This document shows, piece by piece, positions 22,675-34,083 of a DNA stretch of 64,000 bases. Origin of the DNA: Ignelater luminosus (lineage: Eukaryota > Arthropoda > Insecta > Coleoptera > Elateridae); contig VTPC01091294.1 of assembly GCA_011009095.1 (NCBI GenBank), positions 1 through 64,000 on the forward strand, written 5' to 3'. Position numbers and translations under genes: made by a program. Every line of letters begins with the position of its first letter. The stretch's first letter is position 1. A model generated the notes under the pieces. The model saw only the letters and a program-made list of their open reading frames with translations, was not told the origin of the DNA and searched no databases.

Positions 22675-25144
22675 TATAGCATTTATTAGATTTCATTTCA
22701 GATGTTTATTTATGACAAGCTATGTTCAATTACAAAGTACGTAAAACCAGCTTAATTTCTAATTTACTTACATTTATCTCACTCTAAATTGATTTTATTT
22801 AATTAAAATCAATTCCATCGCGGAAATCACAGTTCCGTTACCAATAGGACCGCAAATCCAATAAGTTACCTCAACAAAATGGTCGTTTCTTCAGATAAAA
22901 ATGGAATTGTTAGATTTTTTTCTGCGATTTAGCAGTTTTCTAAATTAAGTACTTTAAGGTAGATTATAGATTAAATAATAAACAAATGTACTTTAATTTT
23001 ATGTCATAATCGCTCTTCAATAAACAGAAAAAAGAGCAAAGACAGACAGTTTCTTATAACGTTTTTGCAATTTCACGAATAAATTTAACAGAGACAATGT
23101 GGATAATTTAAACAACATCAAGGTAGTCAAACAGAAAATCTAAAAAACTAAAATAGGAAAATAAATTGTACTCCTTTAAAAAAACAATGTTAATTTTTAA
23201 AGAGCGTTGATTTAGGTCCTCGTTTTGCATACACACCCAAACAAATTCAAATATTTATCATTTCAGTTTAAACCGAGTTAAACGACAATAAATTGTTAAC
23301 GTTTTCATGTTAAAGTAAGTGTGATAATGTATAACGGAAGGAAACTACGAAAAAATATATATATATTAGCAAAATTAAAATGAACACAAAAAATGAAAGA
23401 AGAAAAAAATATAGAACACTGGAATTAAAAGTAAATCGGTGAATTATTATTGCGCAGCGTCCGGTGAACAGCTTAGCAAATTTCGACTTTAATAAATTTT
23501 ACAAGCCATGTATTTCAGGACAGGGGCCAAAAAATCAACCACGACAATGGACACTTTAGTTTTATTACTAGGGAGGTGTAGCGTTAAAATACGTTTTCAA
23601 CTTTTAATAAAATTAAAATGTTGATGGAATGAATATTCTTGTGAAAGATCTTTCTAATACAAGAAAGAAGAAAAAGGGAGTTCTTTAAGATTTTATTATT
23701 TCTTTAAAGGGAAGAGGAGGCTGCATGGTAGTCGTAAACAGTTGCATTTATATTACGTCATATTAATTATGCTACGTAACCTTTTAATAAATGTCCGGGA
23801 CCATAATGAAAAGAAATTCTAATTAGGGAAATAAGAGCCGTGGCGTAAAGTCTCGGATTTATGATTTTTATTCGCGGCGTTCGCCGGAAATGGTAATGCG
23901 ACATGTTTTTACATCAACCGTAATGGATAAGTTTGGTTAAATGTGGCAAACTTCTCTGCATTATGCCGATAAATTAGAAGAACTTTACACCCTCAAAATT
24001 ATATTCAAGGATAAATGTAGAATTGTTGTAATTTTGATGATGGGATGTTTTATTTTCCTCCGTGTGTTACGTGCCTAACTGAACATACCTACGGTATACG
24101 TTTATATATTATGTGTGGTAGTACCCTTTTTAGGCTTTCCAACTTGCCTAATTAGTAATAACGTATTAAATTAGGAAATTTATATACAGACTGCTTACGG
24201 AAACGCTTCCTTCATTTAAGGGCGGTAATAATAAAAATTTGAAAAATAAAATTTTACCTCCTCTAAGTGTTTATACATGAATCTAAAGCACGTAGAGCAA
24301 GAATAACGAAAATATTAAAATTCATTGCACACGTATGATATGATATATGACAGAAAAGGGTAGCAAAATATGGGGTAATTAAGAATCGAGGGTTGGGAAG
24401 CCGCAGTTTATTCAAAAAGTCATATAATGTTGCTACAATGTAATTTTTACATTTAATTCCGCTCACCGATGCTCTCTGTCCTCTTTCCGTTTTACCAACG
24501 TCCAAATGTTGAAAAGAAAAGCAAAACGTAACGCGTGGTGATGCACGTCAAATCATATATTAGATGTGTACCAGTCATTTTTATCATTTAGTCTGTTTCT
24601 CGAGTCCCTCGGTACATGCTTTTATTTTTTTGGATAGGACATTAATATCTTTTATTTTTAACAGATGTTGCCCCTTTTTGATTCGGCTAATGTCAGGTTT
24701 ATATACGTATTGCACGTGTGATACATTATAAAAGAGTCGTTACGCGTATTTCTGTATTAAAATAAACTGATAGGATTTAACTGAATACACACTTTTTGCA
24801 GAACTGTTCTATACCACACGGTACCAAGATTAGCACATTTTCAAGCTTCCTATGTTCTACTACAATGATTTGTTATGATTCTAACTTTCTCAAGGTACTG
24901 TAAAACATTTTTGATATTTTTCTAGATAGCAGAAACGTTATTTCAAAACCTATGTTCTGGAAATAAACAATCAGAGGAACTGGAAAAGTTTTCAAGTTGT
25001 ATCACGCTTTACAAATGGGCACGGTAAAGGATAATGTACAAGAAGTATGTTATTCTTTAAACGAACCAAATTAACTGATTGTGGAAAAATTAAATGTGAA
25101 CACTCTGTATATTCTATTGCATTTTAATTTTGTATCATCCTATA
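22675..25144. other. Intergenic DNA, no gene seen
   Basis: A+T-rich, with only short chance ORFs (up to 80 codons). A more GC-balanced patch at about 23860-23960 (ATTCGCGGCGTTCGCCGG) is unexplained and could be regulatory. Confidence 0.5.
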
Positions 25145-26086
25145 CAGTGTGTCCAAGATAAGGATGCACAGCATGGAGATCTTGAAAACGGTAAGAGATA
25201 CAGGATTGGTTAAATAGGATGAAAGTTGACTATTTATAAGACCTTTTTGTTGGCGTTTGCAAAATCTAGATATATTGGATAGTTTCAGAGATATCGGAAA
25301 ACTAAAACCACTTTTCCATTGCCACTTTTTGTTCTCCCTAAAAATATGCTGACAAAATTCCTGTACAACGTTTCGGTTTCGAGTAACCATCATCAATCTC
25401 ATTTTTTTAAATAGGCGGAAAAACAATTGAAAATTGTTTTGGATAGCTCTTGTCAGAATTCTAATGATGTAAACATGATAGGGTTATTTTGATTTCTTAT
25501 GCTATAAATTAACGCATTCTGCAGTACCCTGGCCTGCACGATCACCTGATCTAATATCGTTAGATTTATTTCATCTGGAGTTGTGTCAAGAATCATTTGC
25601 TTAACCAGAATTCTGAAGATGAAAAGCAATTATTACAGTTGATCCCAGCAGTGTTCAACACAAAAAAATCGAAACCAAAATAACCCTATGATGTTCACAT
25701 CATTAAAATCGTGACAGATGTTATTCAAAACCACTTTCAATTGTTTTTCCACCTATTTACAGAAATGAGATTGATGATGGTTACTTCAAACCGAAACGTT
25801 GTGCAGGAATTTTGTTAGCGTATTTTAATAGAGAACAAAAAGTGGCAATGGAAAAGTGATTTTAGTTTTCCGATATCTCTTCAAATAAAGGAAAGAAAAA
25901 AATATAACGAAAATCCAGAAATCTACTTTTTTTTAAATATCTCTGAAACTATCAAAGATATGTAGATTTTGCAAACGCCAACAAAAAGGTCCTATAAATA
26001 GCCAACTTTCGTCCCATTTAACCGATGCAGTATCTCTTACCGTTTTCAAGATCCCCATGCTGTGCATCCTTATCTTGGACACACTG
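25145..26086. mobile_element. 942-bp palindromic element carrying a transposase scrap
   Basis: Begins CAGTGTGTCCAAGATAAGG and ends with its inverse CCTTATCTTGGACACACTG between TATA/TATA. The arms mirror each other for over 300 bp. Near 25525-25590 the unpaired centre reads WPARSPDLISLDLF in the + frame, the segment around the third catalytic position of mariner/Tc1 transposases (consensus WPxRSPDL). This indicates a deletion derivative of an autonomous mariner relative that kept a piece of its 3' coding region. Confidence 0.85.
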
Positions 26087-26730
26087 TATATCAAATTTCT
26101 ATAGAGTATTCTGTACGTCAAACTGCTTTTATATAGTGTAGATTTGTTGTTGGTTGTTTTAAAATACGATCAAGTGATTCCTAAACGAAAACTTAATTGA
26201 TTGATCGATTGTTGTATCGTAGATTTAATTAATTAGAAGAAAAAACTTCACTAAAGGAGAAGATCACTCATTTTATTGAGATTCTTCTTTCTCTAATGAC
26301 ATTTCTTCTGCGTCTTCTTTACCGACTTTGGGTCGTTGGGATCATACTAACTGATCAGGTATACACCTTCAAAAGTGAGCAAAATCTATAATCTTGCACT
26401 TTTAATCAGTCGGTTCAAGTTTATTGTGACTCTCACGGTACAGGTACGTAATCTTGCATCGATAAGAGTAATGTCATACATTTTTGGTTCAAAAGTAATT
26501 TGTCTGGAATTCAGTGTTTCTCAAACTGCGTTTCGCAAAAGGAATTCGCTCCTCGCATTTTTACATTAAAAGCAAGAAAAGCAGTCAGTATTTTAAAACC
26601 ACTCGGATTTCTAGGACTGATGAGGCTTCTTAAGCCAAATAAGATTTTTTAAGTTTTTCCTTAAGTTCTTAATATCAAATGCAATGAGGCGTACAGTTTT
26701 TGGCTTTGATTCTATTAATTTTGATGTATA

Positions 26731-27610
26731 CAGAATGTCCACATTTCGATGCTCACTATTGCGGTCTCGGAAATTAGAAAAGAATTGGCTATTTTCAAGA
26801 TCAGTTTACTTATGCTTTTGTTTTTTCAAAATAGTTCACAGCTTACTAGATATTTGCTAAAAACGAAATTATCTTTTTTTTTAAAGTGAAATATCTCAGG
26901 AACGAGCAAAGATAGAAAAGAACAGCAAAGAGGGTGTTTTAGAAAATTTACCCCGACACACAAAAAAATGATTTCGCAATTGTCTTTTGTTTTATTTCGG
27001 CGGTGAAACGTAAATCCAAATTTTTTCTAATGGAACGCCTACTTGATTTCCATATTACTGAACTGCACGTCTTAAATGCTTTTCAGTGATACATGGTTTG
27101 ACATAGCTATTCTTTTGTTTTACCGAGTTATGAAGTGAAAATCATTTTTCATTATAGTGTGCCCTGACATCTAACACACAAAGTCGTGGAGTTTTATCAA
27201 ATAAATTCATTTGTTATGCGAAAATTGCTAAAACAAAATATATACGCTTTTATGGGGCATTAGCTGCTTATTTGATGCTATCTGTTAATGCTCAGTAATG
27301 TATCTTAAAAGCGTCTTTTGTTTTGTTTTAGCAATTGTTACATAACAAATGTAATTTATCTGACAAAAATCAATGATTGTCATATGTTTAAAGCTATGGC
27401 ACACTACGTGGAAAATGCTTTTTATTTAAAAAAAAATATAAGATAATTTCGTTTTTAGCAAATATCTAGCAAGCCGTGAACTTTTTTGAAAAAACAAAAG
27501 GATACGTCAACTGACATCCAAAATAGCTAAATCTTCCCTAATTTAAGCGACTTCGTATCTCTTACAATTTCCGAGATCCCAATAGTGAGCATCGAAATGT
27601 GGACACACTG
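26731..27610. mobile_element. Giant palindromic MITE, family A copy 2
   Basis: 880 bp from CAGAATGTCCACATTTCGAT to ATCGAAATGTGGACACACTG, between TATA and TATA. It aligns with copy 1 along its whole length with scattered substitutions and small indels, in the same orientation. The shared interior includes TTCGGCGGTGAAACGTAAAT and TGGGGCATTAGCTGCTTATT. Confidence 0.9.
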
Positions 27611-29256
27611 TATACACAATTATATGTACGTAGAAAATTCGTCAAGTTACAGATGAGAGTAATTGTTAAAAAAAATAATCTGGTTTTTTAAGCCTACTGG
27701 GTATACGGATCTAGTCGGTCTCTTCAAAGCGATCAGGATTCTATCCAAAAAGTGGCTGGTTTTTTTCGAGCTACAGTTAAATCAAGTTTATTTCAGCGAG
27801 GAGTAAGTTGGGTTTCAGATATTGGGCTGTTCACGACTACAAGTGCTTCTTGTGATATGGAAAATAAGTTTGGACTTCTTCAACATACAGAATACTGGGA
27901 AACGCTGTTCTGGTTAGCTATGATTCCCTGGCCTGAATATAATACAAGAGCTGCACTGGTGGCTATCTACTCAATCACTTACGTTTTTCAAGAGTTATAC
28001 AAAACATATCATTAACTAGAAGTACTAAGATTTAGACACCCCACAAGTAATAAACAACCGTTGTCATATAATCTTGGATCTCTTTCAAAGTTCATTCAAA
28101 TCCAGCATTCATTAATCTCCAAACAGGTAAACAACGAAGCTAAATTATGAAGATCTAGGTTTTTGAGTGCTTTGATATTTTCGTATCTTGTAAAGTATCG
28201 GATAGATTCTGATGATGTTTAGATAGTTGAGCAGCAGAAGGTCAACTAACTACCACTTAACTACTACTAGACGTGTGCTAACATCAATCCCACTCCTGGA
28301 AAAGTTCAAAGAGATGAAAATGTGGTCTGCAAAGTTTATAAATAGAGATGCTGCTTTGGGAAATCGCCCGTATTGTCTTGGTCTGATCAAAAATCAGTTC
28401 GGATCAACTATCGTGTGTCTGGAGTAACCATACTGAAGGTTTCTAATAAATAAAGAAGAAAAAGCAATTGAGGAATCATTCTATGGTTAGTAAATTATTA
28501 CAGAATTAATTTTTTTACTTTGCATTTTTGCAGCTAGAAGAACTTCAACAAAAACAATAATTAATAACTTATGAAACTGTTATGAACAACTGCCTTCCAA
28601 TTTGATACTCTATCTTTTAGTGACCTTGAAATTTCAATGTAAACTTCGAATTTTGAACACACTGTATGTAACTTATTATGTACATGACTTTCCATAATAA
28701 GCCTAATTACAGCATTGATTTTTACATCGAAGATCTTCACGTGGCTGTATGGATGTGTCTTAAGAAGAAATCGACACCATATACATTTGGTACGTTCGAT
28801 TCTCGTAAAAACGATCTGAGAGATTAACCTCGAAGAACACCAAGGATACTAAAAATCCAAGAATAAACAATGTGAAAACATTATTGAGTGGTAGATGAAA
28901 CTAATACCAGTGTTCTTATGTCAGTTTGATACAATTTAAGAAATCTAAATCATCTGGTCTAAAATTGAACGTGGGGTAGCTGATTCAACTTTAATCCCAC
29001 ATACTAAAAAAAGGCAGCTTATAATAATGTTCTGTATCAGTAGCAGAGAATATGTCGCATACATTAAGGAAATATTTGGGCACGAGCTGTAAAAGCGAAA
29101 AGTAGAAAAACTCGAGTTTAGTGTATTAGTTTTTAAATTTAGAGATGCAAAATTTCCAAAATCCAGGTAAATGTTTTTTCTTTAACTCTGGAGAACTAGA
29201 CTATAATTCTTAAACAGTACTTTACAATTCTCATATTTCCACTAAATCAGTGCGTA
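27611..29256. other. Intergenic; two unassigned ORFs
   Basis: Frames at 27752-28015 (87 codons) and 28227-28427 (66 codons), both on the + strand, show no recognisable domain and no exon borders. I see no supported gene. Confidence 0.45.
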
Positions 29257-30186
29257 CAGGGTCGCTTAAAAGTATGGAAACACGCTACCCTCGCAGAAAC
29301 GGTAAGTAATAGGAAAATGAAATTTGGAGAGCTTAAAGTAGGTATTTCTTGCCATGTTTTGGGAAGGAAATTAAAAACAAATCTTCAATTGTTTTTTTCA
29401 TACGACCGCCATCTTGAATTTCTTTAAATGGATCATCCTGTATATGACCCCATATTTCGATGGGGATTTCTAAAGCGAATTCAATAATATAAGGGTTGCT
29501 ATACTTATCTTGAAAGGTTTCGGAGATAATCACTATTCTTCTGTCAAGGATTTCTTAACTTGAGGACGGATTCGAAATGCAAGCAGATCCCTCCGATTAT
29601 TTGCAAAATTCCTTGCGAAAATTTCAGAAGAGATTGGTTCATTTCCAAGAAGTTAACAAAACGCATTTTGAACACTTTTTATAAAATTATATTGTGTTTT
29701 TGTTATTATCAATTCGTCACTATTTGTTCTTATTCCACCAAAAATTTAGTTTGCTCTAGCATCGATCTATTATTTTAAAAAAGTAGGCTAAAGGCAAAAT
29801 TTTTACGGTTTTCTTTTACTTTAATTACCTATAAAATAATCGCACATCGTTTTCTTTAGTTCCATTGCCTCTGCTGTTTCACGGGTAATTCGATTCTTGT
29901 CAAATGAATAACGATTATCTCCAAAATTTTTCAAGATAAGTATAGCAACCCTTATATTGTGGAATTCGCCTTTAAAATCCCTATCGAGATATGGGGTCAT
30001 ATACAGGATGATCCATTTAAAGAAATTCAAGATGGCAAACGTACGAAAAAACAATTAAAGATTTGTTTTTTATTCCCTTCGCAAAACATGGCAAAAAATA
30101 CCTACTTTAAGTTCTCTAAATTTCCTTTGTCTATTACTTACCGTCTCTGCGGGGGTAGCGTGTTTCCACACTTTTTAGCGACCTTG
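29257..30186. mobile_element. 930-bp palindromic MITE, family D
   Basis: Begins CAGGGTCGCTTAAAAGTATG and ends with the inverse ACTTTTTAGCGACCTTG, TA on both sides (29255-29256, 30187-30188). The arms pair over several hundred bases, for example GGATCATCCTGTATATGACC against GGTCATATACAGGATGATCC. Matching ORFs in the two arms on opposite strands (29333-29533 minus, 29959-30336 plus) arise from the palindrome and are not genes. Confidence 0.9.
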
Positions 30187-33100
30187 TATACTAATAACAG
30201 TTACTCTCCAAATTTGAGGAAAAGACAAGTTAAGGTGTTTCGAACCTTTCGATCTAGGAATAATAGTTGTAGAAACAGATGCTTCTTCTTTGATGGGTTC
30301 AAACCAAGAACGAGTAAAGAGATACTTAGGCCATGAAAAGAGCAATTTACTTTGATGGAGAATCTGTAAGCAATATTTCGCTGATACTTAAAACTCCCCT
30401 GGACTTGTTTGGAATCTTTTCAATTCGCTAGTACATGCAAAGTTAAGAACCAACTACTGCTGTCTCATCTTGTAAGAAAAAAAGTTTCGTTCTTATAAAG
30501 GCCTATTTGCATCTTTTAGTGTTCGTACGTCGAAAGAGAAAGCTTATACGATCCAACTTGTGAAGACACTGATGACTCATCCGGCAGATGAAGTCCATTT
30601 CACACAAGTGAGACTGCGAGTCCGTAGATGTTGTTTTGACTAAAGTTTGATCAAATGACTGTTTTTTGTTTGTATAGTCTAGACCAATTACATTATATTA
30701 ATAAGTATAACAAATAAAATCGTACTGCACGTAGGTGGTCTGCTTAACGCAAATGTCAATTTCCATATGAGATGGGTCAATTAAAAAGTTTTCATCTTAT
30801 AACAACCAAATTTATTTAAATCAATAATTTCATGTTATAACAAAAATTCCAGTAGTGTGATTAATATAAAACCACTCGATTTTTCTCCTTAACTAACAAA
30901 CCCGTCTTTCTAAAATATTCAGATCAACATTCGTCACGTTTAGATGAGGAGTCGTAAAACTGAACTGCATCAAACACGGCGAATCGCCAGCGAACATGCA
31001 ATTTTTGTTGTATTTTTAGTTGTTGATACACCTGTAGCAGTCGTATTGGACTCCGGGGAGAAATCGCTTTTCTTGTCAAATTTAAAAATTTCAATAAAAT
31101 CTTATGCGAATGCGTAAAATAATTTTGATCGATGTTTCGTTTCGTTTTCAGAGTAATATTTTAATTTATATGACTGTTTAAGTGAACGAAACAAACATCA
31201 ATAACATCTTAAGACGTTCAGTTGTTTCTGCATGATCTTGCAACGACAGATATCTATCCCAAGGGGGATCTGAATTCGAAATTGTTCAGGATTACTGAAT
31301 TATTTATAGGAAGCAGAAACATTTTTGTCCTCATTTTTGAATAAATCAGCATGGTCTTGTTTATATTCTTTTTTGTTTTTTTCCTGTGTGTATGTAAGGT
31401 ATTATATTGTGTCTTAGCCTTTTATTCTATCCTGTTTAAAAAAGAATTGTACTATGCGATCGTGTAAGCAGTATCCTCTTTAACTTTGTTACATCATGAT
31501 TATAGTTCTGAAATAAATAACTTATTAAGTTATTAAAATTATCGTCGAAATAAAAATTAAATAAAAAACACTTTAGCAACATGGGATCAAAAATTTACAA
31601 TTTTATTTCTGCTTACCGCATGTACCTACGTGAAATATTAACCCTTCTCTTTATCGGGGGTGTCCATCGCAAAGAATTAAACATTGCTATGAATACAAAA
31701 TGTCCGTTCGACCTCATATTTATGCCCAAGTCCCTCATGAGAGTTGCACATGAGCTCGTGTTTCTTCCTGATGATTCTAAAAGGGAAGTGTATAGTGCAT
31801 GGCTTTTATGAAGTACATAAATGTCGTATACTGTATACGTTAGTGGAATATTAATAATTTAAATATTTCTATTAGCCAGTTTTTTATTAATTATTCCTCA
31901 TTAAATTTTTTTCTTTGGATTTGCCCTTTACAATTATTGCATCAATTGTATGACTGAAATGGGATTTTTAAGTTTTAATAAATTCTCGCCCTCATACAAA
32001 CGAAGTTTACTGATGATCATTTTCCAATTTAACATTTATTGGTTAAAATAAACCAGAATCTGATTCATAAGTTAAAGAAAAATTAAAAACAAAAGAAGAG
32101 TATATACTTTGCTAGAGGAGTAGAAAATCTCTTCTGTATAGATCTTTCCTTGATGAGAGTATTGTAACAGCAAGTTCTTTGTACAATTTTTTAAACATTT
32201 AATGTAAACGTACCCGCGAATTACAGATTGTTCTGAAGTTTGATAATTAGCGGTGCCTGACGTTTAAAAATGGAAGTAGAAATTATCATTTTGACCATTT
32301 AATTAACTAAAATTGTGATCTTAGTTTAAAAAAAAAAGAAATCAATTATTAATATTCAATAATTTCAACAGTATCAAATCTAGCGATGCAATTCTAATTG
32401 CTCATTAATTTTTTTTTTTCATTAAATTTTAATCCACTATGCCTTATGAGGGTTCCATTCCAAGAAATTCAGAAAACTACTGGGCGTATGCTAACTTTTT
32501 TTAATATCATAAGTTTCATAATGATCACCAAATATCACCTTCCTGTTTAATTACACGACACAAGTTACTAATCTATTAAGTTAATAAAAATGAATCCTTG
32601 TTCCCGTTCAAATTGTACAAGGAGCAATTTTAAATTGGCCCAAACTCAAGAAGCAATAGCACAGCTGCATCGAGTTGTCATTAACAATACCAATGGAGTA
32701 GAAGTTTTCATAAATTGTTAGCGGGAAAATCCAAACGGTCATGAACGACTGGCACCATTACTTTTTAATATACCAAACTCATTTAAAAACCTCTAAATAT
32801 TCTTTTTAATAAAAACAAAACCATAGTGGCACCCTTTATGTAATCCACTAATATATTGAATTTTAATTTTTCCAAATTTTATTAATACGCAAGCTTGGCT
32901 TTTATCCGAAATCTAATTAGAGCTGCTTGATATATATTGACCTTAAAGAAATCACACGTAGGTAAGAGTTCTTTCGCTCAGCTCAGGAAATTAAAGAGAA
33001 ACATTATATTGTCATAATATTAACAACTACCAAAGCTATAAAATGGCAGTGCCTTATTATTATTATTTTGACCTGAGTTGGAATTAGCCGCTGCACATGA

Positions 33101-33392
33101 GACCTAATATTGTACTCCTCAGTATTATTTGCTCTGCCAGTTAGGTATATTTGAGTTTCCAAAAGCCATTCTGGTCTTTGTGCCAAAGCCTTATACTTCG
33201 TTAATCAGCGAAGTAAAGTTTCTTCTTCTTCATCAAAACGCCTACTGAGATTTACGCCAGATTCAGTATAAAGTATTTTCATTGTACAGTGACTTGCGAG
33301 GATCTTTCCCGTAATGCATTCTTATTATTCTTTAAAAAGGGAATGCGGTCCTTATGATTCTTCCAATATCTAAGAAAAGCACTTATGGTATA
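30187..33392. other. Intergenic DNA, no gene seen
   Basis: A+T-rich. The frame 31581-31811 (+, 76 codons, starting MGSKIYNFISAYRMYLREIL) is the only one with a vaguely protein-like make-up, but nothing supports it. A short ATT repeat lies near 33056-33068. Confidence 0.5.
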
Positions 33393-34083
33393 CAGTGTGT
33401 CCCAAATTTGTCGCACACTATTGGGATCTCGGAAACCTTAATAAGAGATACAAAATCGATTAAATTAGAAAAAAAAAGCTGCCTATTTCGGAGATCAACT
33501 TAGTGATGCTCTTCTTTTTTTGAAAATAGTTCATGGCTCACTAGCTATTCGCTGAAAACAAAATTATCAAATTTTCTTTAAAGTGGAATATCGCGCAAAG
33601 ACAAAAAAAACGGCAAAGACGGGAATTTTAGAGAATCGACTCTTGAACACAATAATCTTTGCTATCGTCTTTTGTTTCACTTCGGCGATAGAACGTAGAC
33701 GGAACATTTTTTTTAATGGAACGCCCACTTAATTTTTATGTTGCCGAATAGCTCGTTTTAAATGCTTTTCAGTGATATAAGGTTTGACATAGTCATTAGT
33801 TTGTTTTAACAAGTTATGAAGTGAAAACCATTTTGATCGTAGTGTGCGATGACATCAGTCACATGAAAATCGTGGATCTTTATCAAACAAATTTTGTTAT
33901 TTAACAATTGCCAAAACAAAAGAAATACGCTTTTAAAATATTTCGGTTTTAGCGAATAGTTAGTAAGCTGCGAACGTTTATGAAAAAACAAAACATCACT
34001 AAATTTTTTTCTACTTTAACGGACTTCGTATCTTTTATGGTTTCCGAGATCCTAATGATGATCCACGAATTAGGGACACACTG
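33393..34083. mobile_element. Palindromic MITE, family A diverged copy
   Basis: 691 bp starting CAGTGTGTCCCAAATTTG and ending TAGGGACACACTG. TA precedes it, but the right flank is TT. The interior matches family A at reduced identity (GCACACTATTGGGATCTCGG; CTTCGGCGATAGAACGTAGA; GACATCAGTCACATGAAAATCG) and is shorter by about 180 bp. It is an older or subfamily copy. Confidence 0.8.

Noticed and set aside
27752-28015. 87-residue + ORF, looked at as a copia RNase H remnant
   Set aside because: A few residues resemble the RNase H region, but the key Asp/Glu pattern is absent.
29333-30336. Pairs of ORFs on opposite strands with similar proteins
   Set aside because: They are the two arms of one palindromic MITE.
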